Assembly: GCF_007830635.1 (NCBI RefSeq)
Contig: NZ_VLLA01000001.1
Coordinates: 591,868-655,867, forward strand
Length of the DNA: 64,000 nucleotides
Source: Bradyrhizobium huanghuaihaiense
GTDB taxonomy: Bacteria > Pseudomonadota > Alphaproteobacteria > Rhizobiales > Xanthobacteraceae
Reading direction: 5' to 3'
In this document: piece by piece, positions 1-8,511 of the stretch
How positions within the stretch are numbered: position 1 is the stretch's first letter
Layout: every line of letters starts with the position of its first letter
Position numbers and translations under genes: made by a program
The notes under the pieces: model-generated
Databases searched by the model: none
Told to the model about the DNA's origin: nothing
Seen by the model: only the letters and a program-made list of their open reading frames with translations

Positions 1-231
1 CCGGTGCCCACCGAATTCCAGGCGCGCGCCGGTGTCGGGTCCGGGCACAACACGGCGCTTCTCAACGTTTCGGCGCCCGATGTCGCACGACAGGCCTATC
101 ACGGCTTGATGGCCAACAAACGGGCAGTGCTGCCGGGTCTCGGCATCAAGATTGTGCCGTTCGCGCTGCGGTTCTTTCCGCGCGGCTTCATCCTGTCCGC
201 CACCAGCCGGTTCCAGAGGCAGCGACGCTGA
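1..231 (+). CDS. short-chain dehydrogenase, C-terminal part (5' end outside window)
   Basis: The frame is open from the first base and ends in TGA at 229-231, so only the last 76 residues are present. The opening residues P-V-P-T-E-F are typical of the segment after the SDR active site that closes over the nucleotide. A later stretch (A-R-Q-A-Y-H-G-L) and the basic tail resemble DltE-type SDRs of rhizobia. The Rossmann motif and the YxxxK site lie outside the window, so substrate and cofactor cannot be judged. A GTG at position 4 is an internal valine codon, not a start. Confidence 0.7.
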   Translation, partial: PVPTEFQARAGVGSGHNTALLNVSAPDVARQAYHGLMANKRAVLPGLGIKIVPFALRFFPRGFILSATSRFQRQRR

Positions 232-360
232 AGGCAGTTCTGAACGTCCGTGGTGGCCCGGAGCTTGCTTCAGTCCAGGAGCGTGTGTGCGCAAACTCAC
301 ACGATGTTAACCATCGCTTAGCTATGCTGGCGGTCTGAACCGATAGCACTCGCAGAGGCC

Positions 361-1155
361 ATGTCGTTCCGGACGGACAGGTTTGGTAGCGCAGAAGTGG
401 TGCCCTTCCGAAAGAGGGCGCCGAGCGCCGCCGCCTCCGAAAACCGGCTGCCGGTTCTGATCGTCCTGCACCAGGAATCCTCGACACCCGGCCGCGTCGG
501 CAATGCGCTGCGCGCGCTCGGCCACCGTCTCGACATCCGCCGTCCCCGCTTCGGCGATCCCCTGCCCGAAACCCTCGACCGGCATGCCGGCGCCGTGTTC
601 TTCGGCGGCCCGATGAGCGCCAACGATCCCGACGACTACATTCGACGCGAGATCGACTGGATCGAAATTCCGCTCCGCGAACAGCGGCCGTTCCTCGGCA
701 TCTGCCTGGGCGCGCAGATGCTGGCGATGCAGCTCGGGGCCCGCGTCGCGCCGCATGCGGAGGCGCTGACCCAGATCGGCTACTATCCAATTCGTCCCAC
801 GGCTGCTGGACATGCGCTCTGCCCGGACTGGCCGGCGCAGGTCTATCACTGGCACCGCGAGGGGTTCACGTTGCCCGTCGGTGCCGAACTGCTCGCGGAA
901 GGCGACGACTTTCCGATCCAGGCCTATCGCGCCGGCAATGCCTTCGGCGTGCAGTTTCATCCCGACGTGACCTACGCGATGATGCATTGCTGGACCACGC
1001 GCGGCTACGATGGCCTCAGCGCACCCGGCGCGCGCGAGCGGCATCATCACTTTGCGGACCGTGCCGTGTATGATGCGGCGGAGCGCGCCTGGCTCGATCA
1101 TTTCATCGACGGCTGGCTGGCGCGGCGGCCGGTGCTGGCGCAAGCCGCCGAGTAA
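361..1155 (+). CDS. class I glutamine amidotransferase (GuaA-type domain), 264 aa
   Basis: A single GATase1 domain follows about 30 less conserved residues. The nucleophile elbow is G-I-C-L-G-A-Q with Cys115. The second half of the triad reads Q-F-H-P-D-V-T, giving His200 and Asp202, where the family normally has Glu (H-P-E). The enzyme is expected to hydrolyse glutamine, or a gamma-glutamyl compound, and hand on ammonia. No synthetase domain or partner gene adjoins it, so the acceptor is unknown. Stand-alone members include gamma-glutamyl hydrolases such as PuuD. The ATG at 361 is preceded by a weak GCAGAGG. The E-to-D change may lower or alter activity. Confidence 0.85.
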   Translation: MSFRTDRFGSAEVVPFRKRAPSAAASENRLPVLIVLHQESSTPGRVGNALRALGHRLDIRRPRFGDPLPETLDRHAGAVFFGGPMSANDPDDYIRREIDWIEIPLREQRPFLGICLGAQMLAMQLGARVAPHAEALTQIGYYPIRPTAAGHALCPDWPAQVYHWHREGFTLPVGAELLAEGDDFPIQAYRAGNAFGVQFHPDVTYAMMHCWTTRGYDGLSAPGARERHHHFADRAVYDAAERAWLDHFIDGWLARRPVLAQAAE

Positions 1156-1167
1156 CCCCGCGCCTTC

Positions 1168-1219
1168 GCGCAGGTCCTTGGCGCAGGTCCTTGGCGCAGA
1201 TCCTTGGCGCAAGTCCTTG
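1168..1219 (+). repeat. four tandem copies of a 13-bp unit
   Basis: The unit gcgcaggtccttg occurs head to tail at 1168, 1181, 1194 and 1207. Units 1 and 2 are identical. Units 3 and 4 each differ by one base. The array starts 12 bp after the amidotransferase stop codon and ends 76 bp before the next start, so it lies in the untranslated spacer. Slippage expansion is the simplest explanation. Confidence 0.9.
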
Positions 1220-1295
1220 CCTCATCCCTTGATATGCTAGGCTCTTTCCTAACGAGCGCGCGAGAAGTTGCGCCGGCAGACAAAGGGAGAGCGCC

Positions 1296-2108
1296 GTGGC
1301 CTACGAACACATTCTCTACGAGGTGAGCGACAGGATCGCGACCATCACGCTCAATCGTCCCGATCGCATGAACGCGTGGACGCCGATCATGGAGCGCGAC
1401 GTGCGTCATGCGATGGAAGCGTCAAGCGCCGACGACAACGTCCGTGTCATCGTGCTGACAGGCGCGGGCCGGGCCTTCTGTGCCGGCGCCGACATGGATG
1501 CGCTGAAGGGGCTCGATCCCGATGACGTCAGGCGCGCGTCGAATTTGCCGCCGTTCGACATGAACCGCCGGCCCGACTGGCAGACGCGCTACGGCTTCTA
1601 TCCGTCGATCGGTAAGCCGGTCATTGCCATGCTCAACGGCGCGACTGCGGGCATCGGTCTCGTCCATGCGCTCTATTGCGACCTGCGCTTTGCCGCCGAC
1701 AACACCGTGTTTACAACGGCGTTCGCGCGGCGCGGCCTGATCGCCGAGCACGGCATCAGCTGGATGCTGCCGCGCATCGTCGGCCACGCCAATGCGATGG
1801 ATCTGCTGCTCTCGGCGCGCCGCGTTTCGAGCGATGAGGCGCTGCGGATCGGACTGGTCAACCGGCTCTGCTCGCCCGAGCAGCTGCGCGAGGAGACCTA
1901 CGCCTATGCGCGCGACCTCGCCGATTTCGTCTCGCCGAGCGCGATGGCCGTGATCAAGCGCCAGCTCTACGAGGTCCCGTTCCAGACACTGGCGGAGGCG
2001 ACGATCGAGGCCAACAGGGAGATGATGGTGGCGCTGAACGGGAGTGATTTCCGGGAAGGGGTGGCGAGTTTTATGGAGAAGCGGCCGCCAAGGTTTACGG
2101 GGAAGTAG
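1296..2108 (+). CDS. enoyl-CoA hydratase/isomerase family protein, 270 aa
   Basis: Crotonase-fold enzyme acting on enoyl-CoA thioesters, probably in fatty-acid or aromatic-acid beta-oxidation. The first oxyanion-hole strand is visible as F-C-A-G-A-D-M (residues 61-67). The second is N-G-A-T-A-G-I-G-L (114-122). A Glu at 151 in L-I-A-E-H-G sits where hydratases of this subgroup carry a catalytic acid. Length is usual for the family. The start is GTG at 1296, preceded by AAAGGGAGA with good spacing. No other fatty-acid gene is adjacent, so the natural substrate is open. Confidence 0.88.
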   Translation: MAYEHILYEVSDRIATITLNRPDRMNAWTPIMERDVRHAMEASSADDNVRVIVLTGAGRAFCAGADMDALKGLDPDDVRRASNLPPFDMNRRPDWQTRYGFYPSIGKPVIAMLNGATAGIGLVHALYCDLRFAADNTVFTTAFARRGLIAEHGISWMLPRIVGHANAMDLLLSARRVSSDEALRIGLVNRLCSPEQLREETYAYARDLADFVSPSAMAVIKRQLYEVPFQTLAEATIEANREMMVALNGSDFREGVASFMEKRPPRFTGK

Positions 2109-2126
2109 GGGGAAGTATTCCTCAAC

Positions 2127-2342
2127 CAGTCCGTCTTCGCCCTGCGGGCTTCGCCGGACACCACGCTTCGCCCTTCAGGCTCCTCGTGGCTGCGCCACGC
2201 GTAGCCCGAAGTGGTCTCGGCAATTTTCGAGGTTGGGTTGGTTGAGACAGTCCGTCTTCGCCCTGCGGGCTTCGCCGGACACCACGCTTCCCCCTTCGGG
2301 CTCTTGCGTGGCTGCGCCACGCGTAGCCCGAAGGGCGAAGCG

Positions 2343-2345
<3 letters not shown>
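2127..2345. repeat. pair of ~85-bp direct repeats ending at the tRNA 3' end
   Basis: Copy 1 spans about 2127-2211 and copy 2 about 2248-2333, with only a handful of differences. Both begin cagtccgtcttcgccctgcg and end with gcgtagcccgaag. Each copy contains the internal palindrome ctgcgccacgcg. After copy 2 the bases ggcgaagcgtggtg complement the caccacgcttcgcc inside the repeat. The second arm of this palindrome therefore runs into the CCA end of tRNA-Ala. The pair fills the space between the enoyl-CoA hydratase gene and the convergent tRNA gene. Confidence 0.85.
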
Positions 2346-2418
<73 letters not shown>

Positions 2419-2623
2419 TTTGCTGGCCGCTCTGGTAAACGCGGCCGACAACCGGGCGCCATTTAAGTCCCTGCCAAGGTCAAGTCAAGGACGGGTGTAA
2501 CCCGGTTTTAGCCATTTCGGTGCCCGAACTTCCCTTGTTTGGGCCGGGGGGAACCGATATCTAGCAAAAGGCGTCACTCCCGACCGAAGCCAGAGTTTTC
2601 ATAAGCCAGAGGCCTCAAAAGCC

Positions 2624-2914
2624 ATGCGTGCCGTTCTCGACATCGTCATCATCGTGCTCGACCTCTACGTCTGGCTGCTGATCGCCTCCGCGATCCTGTC
2701 CTGGCTGATCGCCTTCAACGTCGTGAACACGCGTAACCAGTTCGTGTCGGCGGTGGCGGAGTTCCTGTACCGGATCACCGAGCCGCTGCTGGCGCCGATT
2801 CGCAATTTCCTGCCCAGCCTCGGCGGTCTCGACATCTCGCCGATCATCCTGATCCTGATCATCATGTTCATCGAGCGGGTGATCCTGTACTACATCTACC
2901 CGAACGTGATCTGA
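2624..2914 (+). CDS. YggT family membrane protein, 96 aa
   Basis: Small integral membrane protein of the YggT family. There are two hydrophobic segments, about residues 4-28 and 70-92, separated by a loop holding the conserved R-I-T-E-P-L-L-A-P-I-R sequence. Length fits the family. YggT proteins are linked to osmotic tolerance and, in several bacteria, to septum or chloroplast-like division functions, but no biochemical activity is firmly known. It begins a run of three same-strand genes (YggT, DUF167, folD) with gaps of 15 and 9 bp, probably one transcript. YggT next to a DUF167 protein is a widespread arrangement. Confidence 0.9.
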   Translation: MRAVLDIVIIVLDLYVWLLIASAILSWLIAFNVVNTRNQFVSAVAEFLYRITEPLLAPIRNFLPSLGGLDISPIILILIIMFIERVILYYIYPNVI

Positions 2915-2929
2915 GCAGGCTGGAGCGCC

Positions 2930-3289
2930 TTGGTTGCGAAAGAAGCTTCTAGGGAACCTTGGCGCTATTCCGCCGCAGGAATCAGCATCGCGCTGCGGGT
3001 GACGCCGCGCGGCGGTCGCGACGACATCGACGGGATCGAGCAATTGGCCGACGGCCGCAGCGTGCTCAAGGTGCGGGTGCGCGCCATTGCCGATGGCGGC
3101 GAGGCCAACAAGGCCGTTCTGATGCTGCTGGCGAAATCGCTTGGCGTGCCCAAGGCCAGCGTCAAGCTCCTGTCGGGGGCGACGTCGCGGCTGAAGCAGA
3201 TCGCGGTCGACGGCGATCCGGCGCGGCTGGGCGAAGCCCTGCGTCAGCTCGTCCAAGCCAAAGCGGCAGACGCCAAATCGACAGACTGA
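2930..3289 (+). CDS. DUF167 (YggU) family protein, 119 aa
   Basis: The protein carries the DUF167 core: R-V-T-P-R-G-G near residues 24-30, then V-R-A-I-A-D-G-G-E-A-N-K-A and a C-terminal S-G-A-T-S-R-L-K-Q. The family folds as a small alpha/beta domain of unknown function, often coupled to yggT. The only upstream start in frame that keeps the whole domain is TTG at 2930. GGAG lies close in front of it with only four bases of spacing, so translation may depend on coupling to yggT, which ends 15 bp upstream. Confidence 0.85.
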   Translation: MVAKEASREPWRYSAAGISIALRVTPRGGRDDIDGIEQLADGRSVLKVRVRAIADGGEANKAVLMLLAKSLGVPKASVKLLSGATSRLKQIAVDGDPARLGEALRQLVQAKAADAKSTD

Positions 3290-3298
3290 GGAACTGAC

Positions 3299-4183
3299 AT
3301 GACCGCCAAGATCATCGATGGAAAAGTCATCGCCGCGGAACTCCGCGCCCGCGTTGCCGACGAGGTCGCCCGGGTCAAGCGCGAGCATAATCTGGTGCCG
3401 GGTCTTGCGGTGGTCCTGGTCGGCAACGACCCCGCCAGCGAGGTCTATGTTCGCTCCAAGGGCACCCAGACCCAGGCGGCCGGCATGGCCTCGTTCGAGC
3501 ACAAGCTGCCCGCTGACGTCTCGCAAGCGGACCTGCTGGCCGTCGTCGCAAAGCTCAACCGCGATCCCGCCGTGCACGGCATTTTGGTGCAACTGCCGCT
3601 GCCGAAGGGGCTGAACACCGAGGCCGTGATCAACGCCATCGATCCCGCCAAGGACGTTGACGGCCTGCATCCGAACAATGCCGGCCGTCTCGCCGGCGGT
3701 TTCGAAGCGCTGTCGCCCTGCACGCCGCTCGGCTCCGTCATTTTGACCAAGAGCGTCCATGCCTCGCTCGAAGGCATGAACGCCATCGTCATCGGTCGCT
3801 CCAACCTGGTCGGCCGGCCGCTGGTGCAATTGCTGCTGAACGAGAACGCCACCGTGACGATCGCGCATTCGCGCTCGCGCGATCTGCCTGATCTCGTGAA
3901 GCGCGCCGACCTCGTCTATGCCGCCGTCGGCAAGGCCGAGATGGTGCGCGGCGACTGGCTGAAGCCCGGCGCGACCGTGATCGACATCGGCATCACGCGA
4001 ATCCCGAAGGAGGACGGCAAGACGCGCCTCGTCGGCGACGTCGCCTATCAGGAAGCGCTCGCCGTTGCCGGTGCCATCACGCCGGTGCCGGGCGGCGTCG
4101 GCCAGATGACGGTGGCGTGCCTCTTGGTGAATACGCTCCGCGCGGCCTGCGCGATCGCCGGGCTGCCGAAGCCGGCGGTGTAG
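3299..4183 (+). CDS. folD: bifunctional methylenetetrahydrofolate dehydrogenase/cyclohydrolase
   Basis: FolD interconverts 5,10-methylene-THF, methenyl-THF and 10-formyl-THF in the cytoplasm, supplying one-carbon units for purines and formyl-Met-tRNA. Length is 294 aa, as in other bacteria. The catalytic and substrate residues are at the positions numbered in E. coli: Tyr50 and Lys54 (Y-V-R-S-K), Gln98 (V-Q-L-P-L-P) and Asp121 (K-D-V-D-G). The NADP-binding signature G-R-S-N-L-V-G-R-P follows at 166-174, and [10 protein letters not shown] near 262. GAGGA precedes the ATG. It closes the yggT-DUF167-folD run. Confidence 0.97.
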   Translation: MTAKIIDGKVIAAELRARVADEVARVKREHNLVPGLAVVLVGNDPASEVYVRSKGTQTQAAGMASFEHKLPADVSQADLLAVVAKLNRDPAVHGILVQLPLPKGLNTEAVINAIDPAKDVDGLHPNNAGRLAGGFEALSPCTPLGSVILTKSVHASLEGMNAIVIGRSNLVGRPLVQLLLNENATVTIAHSRSRDLPDLVKRADLVYAAVGKAEMVRGDWLKPGATVIDIGITRIPKEDGKTRLVGDVAYQEALAVAGAITPVPGGVGQMTVACLLVNTLRAACAIAGLPKPAV

Positions 4184-4192
4184 GTAAACTCT

Positions 4193-4326
4193 CGTGCCCC
4201 GGACGCAGCGCAGCGCTTCCCTGGCGATACGAAGCATCGTCCAGTTCAGCGGTGCCGGGGCCCAGTGGCGGCATGGGTCCCGGCTCAGCGTCGCGTCATT
4301 TCATGCCGCGCCGCGTCCGGGACACA
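4193..4326. repeat. intergenic palindromic repeat of the gtcccggacgc family (copy 1)
   Basis: The segment opens with cgtgccccggacgc and closes with gcgtccgggacac, inverted relative to each other. An inner gtgccggggccca faces atgggtcccggc. It fills almost all of the space between the convergent folD and ppa genes. A related element is at 62220-62338, and the general plan (outer arms, inner ggtccc-type arms) is shared with 8958-9098 and 28997-29132. It could fold on transcripts from either side and act as a terminator. Confidence 0.75.
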
Positions 4327-4331
4327 GAAGA

Positions 4332-4868
4332 TCAGCCCTTCTTCTTCTTCTCGCGCTCGATGCCCTCGAGGATCAGCTTGTGCGCCTCCTCCGGGCCGCC
4401 CCAGCGCAGGATCTTCACCCACTTGCCCTTCTCGAGATCCTTGTAGTGCTCGAAGAAGTGCTGGATCTGCTGCAGCGTGATGTCGGGCAGGTCGGAGTAC
4501 GACTTCACCTTGTCGTAGCGCTGCGTCAGCTTCGACGACGGCACCGCCAGGATCTTCTCGTCGCCGCCGGCCTCGTCCTCCATGAACAGCACGCCGACCG
4601 GGCGCACGCTCATGACGGCGCCGGGAATGATGGCGCGGGTGTTGATGATGAGCACGTCGCAGGGGTCGCCGTCGTCGGACAGCGTGTGCGGGATGAAGCC
4701 ATAGTTACCGGGGTAACGCATCGGCGTGTACAGGAAGCGGTCGACCACCAGCGTGCCGGCCTCCTTGTCCATCTCGTACTTGATCGGTTCGCCGCCCACG
4801 GGGACTTCGATGACGACGTTGACGTCTTGGGGGACGTTTTTTCCGATCGAGATAGCATCGATACGCAT
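4332..4868 (-). CDS. ppa: inorganic pyrophosphatase (family I)
   Basis: Cytoplasmic Mg-dependent hydrolysis of pyrophosphate, which drives biosynthetic reactions forward. The 178-residue length is standard for bacterial type I enzymes. The signature D-D-G-D-P-C-D (residues 65-71) supplies metal-binding aspartates. Other conserved parts are [10 protein letters not shown] (51-60) and the C-terminal K-W-V-K-I-L-R-W-G. The tail ends in a run of lysines. Transcribed alone; a palindromic repeat separates it from convergent folD. Confidence 0.97.
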   Translation of the reverse strand: MRIDAISIGKNVPQDVNVVIEVPVGGEPIKYEMDKEAGTLVVDRFLYTPMRYPGNYGFIPHTLSDDGDPCDVLIINTRAIIPGAVMSVRPVGVLFMEDEAGGDEKILAVPSSKLTQRYDKVKSYSDLPDITLQQIQHFFEHYKDLEKGKWVKILRWGGPEEAHKLILEGIEREKKKKG

Positions 4869-5042
4869 TCAAGGCTCCGTTGTTGCCGAGGTTAAATCGC
4901 GCCCGGCAGCGATTTTGGCGCTGTCATACGCGGGCTTGGCCCGCCAATCCATCGTGTTTTTGCGAAATAATGAATCCAGCGATCACCGGCGCAAGCGGCG
5001 GTATCGAAGGAAGGAAAGCGCTGCCGACTGGACTTCAGCAGC

Positions 5043-5552
5043 TCAATTGGTCCAGGCGAAGGCAACCTTGTCGAGCGACTTCGGCCCGAAACGCTCGGAG
5101 GAGCGCGCCACCATGCGGCCGCCCAGGGCGCGGTAGAACTCGGTCGCCGGATCGTTGTCCGAGAGCGCCCACACCACCATGCTTTTCAGGCCGCTCTGCA
5201 TCAGGTCGCGGCGGGCGGCGGCGAACAGGCGGCGGCCGAAGCCGAGGCCCTGAAACTCGGGGCGCAGATAGAGCTCGTAGATCTCGCCGTCGAAGTGCAG
5301 GCTGCGCGCGCGGTTGCGACCATAGTTCGCATAACCCGCGATCTTGTCGCCGAACACCAGCACGCTGACGCGGCTGCCCTTGCGGATCGCGCTGTCCCAC
5401 CACTGCGGACCGCGGCGGTTGATCAGCTTCTCCAGCTCGGAGCCGGGGATGATGCCCTGATAGGCCGAACGCCAGGCTTCGTCATGAGTCGACGCCACCG
5501 CAGTTGCATCTGCGGCTTTGGCCGGCCGGACCTCGATCAGGGTTGTGCTCAT
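5043..5552 (-). CDS. GNAT family N-acetyltransferase, 169 aa
   Basis: Single GNAT domain. The acetyl-CoA pyrophosphate loop is R-P-E-F-Q-G-L-G-F-G-R-R-L, matching the Q/R-x-x-G-x-G/A consensus. A later V-V-W-A-L-S-D-N-D-P-A-T-E-F-Y-R segment is the usual motif B region ending in the F-Y tyrosine. Start chosen at the ATG ending at 5552 (M-S-T-T-L-I-E-V), since twelve extra upstream residues are low in similarity to the fold. Acceptor substrate unknown; neighbours give no clue. Confidence 0.85.
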   Translation of the reverse strand: MSTTLIEVRPAKAADATAVASTHDEAWRSAYQGIIPGSELEKLINRRGPQWWDSAIRKGSRVSVLVFGDKIAGYANYGRNRARSLHFDGEIYELYLRPEFQGLGFGRRLFAAARRDLMQSGLKSMVVWALSDNDPATEFYRALGGRMVARSSERFGPKSLDKVAFAWTN

Positions 5553-5819
5553 GGACGCGATCAAACCAAGTCGCCGCGCCGGCGGCAAGACCTATCGTTA
5601 ATTATCGGTTAACCTGTGGACTTTCTGCATCAGTTTTATGGCCACGTTGTACCGAAAGAGGACAAGGCGGCGCCTTGACGGGCAACGGCCTGCTATGGGT
5701 CGGTGCAAAACTGTGTTGCGGCAACCAATGAACGGCAATGGCAACGCAGAAAGTCCGCCCAGAATGATTCGTTCCTACTAGTCTGGCGGTCGCTTGTCCG
5801 TGCTCGCCTTTGGCCATTC

Positions 5820-6719
5820 ATGCGGCTCTTCAATAACCTAGCGCTCCTGCCTTTGCTGGCCCTGCTGACCGCGTCGCCTCTGTGCGCTCAGGTCACGTTC
5901 GGTGCATCGGGCGCGGAAGGCGAGCCGTTTCGCCGGCAGGAGTGGCGGGTGCCCTCGCCGGATGCTGCTATCGCCGCGCATGCGCTGCTGTTTCGCCCCG
6001 CTGGTGCCGGTCCGTTCCGGCTTGCGGTCATCGCGCATGCTTCGACGCAGAACGCGTTGCGTCGTGCGCAAATGCCGCAACCGGAATACCGCGCGCTCGC
6101 AGCGTTTCTCGTCGCGCGCGGGTTTGCCGTTCTGGTGCCGGAGCGGCTCGGCCATGGTGCGACCGGCGGCCGCTATGTCGAGGATCAGGGTGATTGCGAC
6201 GCGGCGGACTATGCGGGCTCCGGCCGCGCGACGGCCGAACAAATTTCGTTCGCGCTGAACCATTTGCGCAAGCAGGATTTTATCCGAAAGGATGCCGCGA
6301 TCGTGTTCGGGCATTCCGCCGGTGGATGGGGCGCGCTGGCGCTCGCGAATGCCGATCCAAAAGCGATTTCCGCCATCATCACGTTCGCGCCGGGGCGCGG
6401 CGGCCACGCCAATGACGAGCCGAACCGGATCTGTTCGCCACATGCGCTGCTGACGGTGGCAGCCGAATTCGGCAAAGCGGCGCGCATTCCCGTCACATGG
6501 TTCGTCGCCAACAATGACAGCTATTTTGCGCTGGAATTCTCGAAGGCATTGGCAGATGCCTTTCGCAGCGCCGGCGGAAAAGTCGATTTCCGCGTATTGC
6601 CCGTGGTCGGCAGCGAGGGGCACGGGATGATCGAGACTGAAGCCGGCGTGAAAGCTGCAGCCGCCGAGCTCGAGCGCGCGCTGAACCCGTCCAAACCAAT
6701 GGCGACCAAGAAGCCATGA
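5820..6719 (+). CDS. secreted alpha/beta hydrolase (dienelactone hydrolase-like), 299 aa
   Basis: The first 23 residues form a Sec signal peptide (M-R-L-F-N-N, hydrophobic L/A stretch, then L-C-A-Q), which is why ATG 5820 was preferred over an upstream start that would bury it. The nucleophile elbow G-H-S-A-G-G places Ser166. The H-A-S-T-Q-N stretch (72-77) suits the oxyanion side, and a late S-E-G-H-G-M offers the catalytic His. The likely role is hydrolysis of an ester or lactone in the periplasm. It is the first gene of a four-gene block; its stop overlaps the next start by four bases (ATGA), so translation is coupled. Confidence 0.82.
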   Translation: MRLFNNLALLPLLALLTASPLCAQVTFGASGAEGEPFRRQEWRVPSPDAAIAAHALLFRPAGAGPFRLAVIAHASTQNALRRAQMPQPEYRALAAFLVARGFAVLVPERLGHGATGGRYVEDQGDCDAADYAGSGRATAEQISFALNHLRKQDFIRKDAAIVFGHSAGGWGALALANADPKAISAIITFAPGRGGHANDEPNRICSPHALLTVAAEFGKAARIPVTWFVANNDSYFALEFSKALADAFRSAGGKVDFRVLPVVGSEGHGMIETEAGVKAAAAELERALNPSKPMATKKP

Positions 6720-7183
6720 CGCTGTATTTCCTGGTCAAATTTTTCCATGTGCTTGGCGCCATCGTCATCCTCGGCACCGGGACCGGCATCGCCTTCTTCA
6801 TGCTGATGGCGCATCGCACGCACGATGCCGACTTCATCGCGCGCACCGCATCGGTCGTGGTGATCGCGGATGCGATCTTCACGCTGTCGGCGGTGATCCT
6901 GCAGCCGGTCAGCGGCGGCGTGCTGATGATTCTCTCAGCAACGTCGATTGCCGAAGGCTGGATTCTTGCTTCGCTCGCCCTCTACGTCTTGGCAGGTCTG
7001 TTCTGGATTCCCGTGGTGTTCATGCAGATCGAGATGCGCGACCTCGCGCGCAAGGCTGCCGGTCAGCGGGCCGCGTTGCCAGAGCGCTACTTCATCCTGT
7101 TCCGCCGCTGGTTCGCGTTCGGCTTCCCGGGCTTCGGCGCAACGATGGCGATCTTGTGGTTGATGATCGCCAAACCGTTTTGA
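6716..7183 (+). CDS. DUF2269 family integral membrane protein, 155 aa
   Basis: Four hydrophobic helices are visible (about 3-30, 44-72, 82-104, 126-150). The conserved first-helix pattern K-F-F-H-V-L-G-A-I-V and several His and Trp residues are typical of DUF2269. Function of the family is not established; it is often found beside NAD(P)-binding proteins with DoxX-type membrane tails, as here. The ATG overlaps the hydrolase stop by four bases. The next gene begins 8 bp after this stop. Confidence 0.85.
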   Translation: MTLYFLVKFFHVLGAIVILGTGTGIAFFMLMAHRTHDADFIARTASVVVIADAIFTLSAVILQPVSGGVLMILSATSIAEGWILASLALYVLAGLFWIPVVFMQIEMRDLARKAAGQRAALPERYFILFRRWFAFGFPGFGATMAILWLMIAKPF

Positions 7184-7191
7184 GACACGCG

Positions 7192-8511
7192 ATGAACCCA
7201 AAAACCATTTTGGTGCTCGGCGCCTCCGGCCTGATCGGCCGCTTCGTCACCGACGATTTGCGCGCGCGGGGTTTTCGTGCGGTCGGTGTGGCGCGCAGCC
7301 TGTCGCCGGCGCAGACAATGAGCGCGCTGGACATCGAGCTGCCGATCCTGTCGCTCGATGCGACCGCGCTGACGCGCCTGATGAGCGAGCATTCCGTTGA
7401 TATCGTCGTCAATTGCCTCGGCGTCCTTCAGGATGGTCCCGGCAATGACACCAACGCCGCGCATCGCGATTTCGTCGCGCGCCTGCTTCAGGCGATCACT
7501 GGCAGCGGCCGTGCCGTCCGGCTGGTGCATATCTCGATTCCCGGCACCGCTGCGGCGGACCGCACCGCCTTCGCCACGACCAAGCGCGAGGCGGAGCGAT
7601 TGATCGCTGCGTCCGGCGCGCCCCACGCCATCCTGCGGCCCGGCTTCGTGATCGCCCCATCTGCCTATGGCGGCAGCGCGATGCTGCGGGCGCTCGCGGC
7701 CTTTCCGCTCGACCTGCCGGGAAAGGAGATGATGACGCCATTTCAGCCCGTTGCGGTCGAGGATATTTCGGCCACCATCGCCTGGCTCGCCGCGCGCGAC
7801 ATCGACGATGCCTCCGTCAAAGCGGTGAGCTGGGATTTGATGCAGGTCGAGCCGGTCACCATGGCCGGCGTCATCAAGAAATTTCGTCTCGCATTCGGCA
7901 CAGGCGGTTGGCCACGCATCGCGATGCCGGCCTTCATGCTCGATCTCGGCGCGAAGATCGGCGATCTCGCCAGTTATCTCGGTTGGATGCCGCCGATGCG
8001 CTCCACGGCCATTGCCGAGCTCCGCCGCGGCGTGACGGGCGATCCCTCGGCCTGGATCGCCGCTACTAGCATCGTGCCGAAGACGCTGGCTGAGACGATC
8101 GGGCGCCATCCCGCGACCATCCAGGACAAATGGTTTGCGCGGCTGTTCCTGACCAAGGCGCTGATTGTCGCGAGCCTGGTCGCGTTCTGGATCGTCTCCG
8201 GCTTCATCGCGCTGTTCGTGTCCTACCGCGCCGCCGCCGGCATTTTGACCGCGCACAACTTCCCGCCCGCGCTGGTCGATCCCATCACCATCGGCACCAG
8301 CCTGATGGACATGAGCATCGGCGTGCTGATCGCCTTCCGCCGCACGGCGGCGGTCGGGCTCGTCGCTGGCATCGCCGCTTCGCTCGGCTACATGCTCGGC
8401 GCGGCGATTCTCACACCCGACCTCTGGATCGAGCCGCTTGGCGCGCTGGTGAAGACCGGGCCGGCGATCGTGCTGATGCTGGTCTCGCTCCTGATGCTGG
8501 ACAATCGCTGA
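7192..8511 (+). CDS. NAD(P)-binding SDR protein fused to a DoxX-like membrane domain, 439 aa
   Basis: Residues 1-300 form an atypical/extended SDR domain with the Rossmann motif G-A-S-G-L-I-G (10-16) and a NAD(P)H-dehydrogenase-like T-T-K-R-E-A-E region. The classical YxxxK pair is not obvious, which is common in NmrA/YwnB-like members. From about residue 320 to the end there are four transmembrane helices resembling DoxX/DoxD (quinone-linked oxidoreductase subunits), so the protein is membrane-anchored with a cytoplasmic dinucleotide domain. Start at ATG 7192 avoids a twelve-residue extension into the previous gene. Its TGA overlaps the next ATG by one base. Confidence 0.85.
   Translation: MNPKTILVLGASGLIGRFVTDDLRARGFRAVGVARSLSPAQTMSALDIELPILSLDATALTRLMSEHSVDIVVNCLGVLQDGPGNDTNAAHRDFVARLLQAITGSGRAVRLVHISIPGTAAADRTAFATTKREAERLIAASGAPHAILRPGFVIAPSAYGGSAMLRALAAFPLDLPGKEMMTPFQPVAVEDISATIAWLAARDIDDASVKAVSWDLMQVEPVTMAGVIKKFRLAFGTGGWPRIAMPAFMLDLGAKIGDLASYLGWMPPMRSTAIAELRRGVTGDPSAWIAATSIVPKTLAETIGRHPATIQDKWFARLFLTKALIVASLVAFWIVSGFIALFVSYRAAAGILTAHNFPPALVDPITIGTSLMDMSIGVLIAFRRTAAVGLVAGIAASLGYMLGAAILTPDLWIEPLGALVKTGPAIVLMLVSLLMLDNR

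Noticed and set aside
1168..1219. CRISPR array
   Set aside because: The 13-bp units are contiguous with no spacers, and no cas genes are present.
2615..4237. A 540-residue minus-strand frame opposite yggT, DUF167 and folD
   Set aside because: folD catalytic residues are on the plus strand at the expected positions; the opposite frame has no domain.
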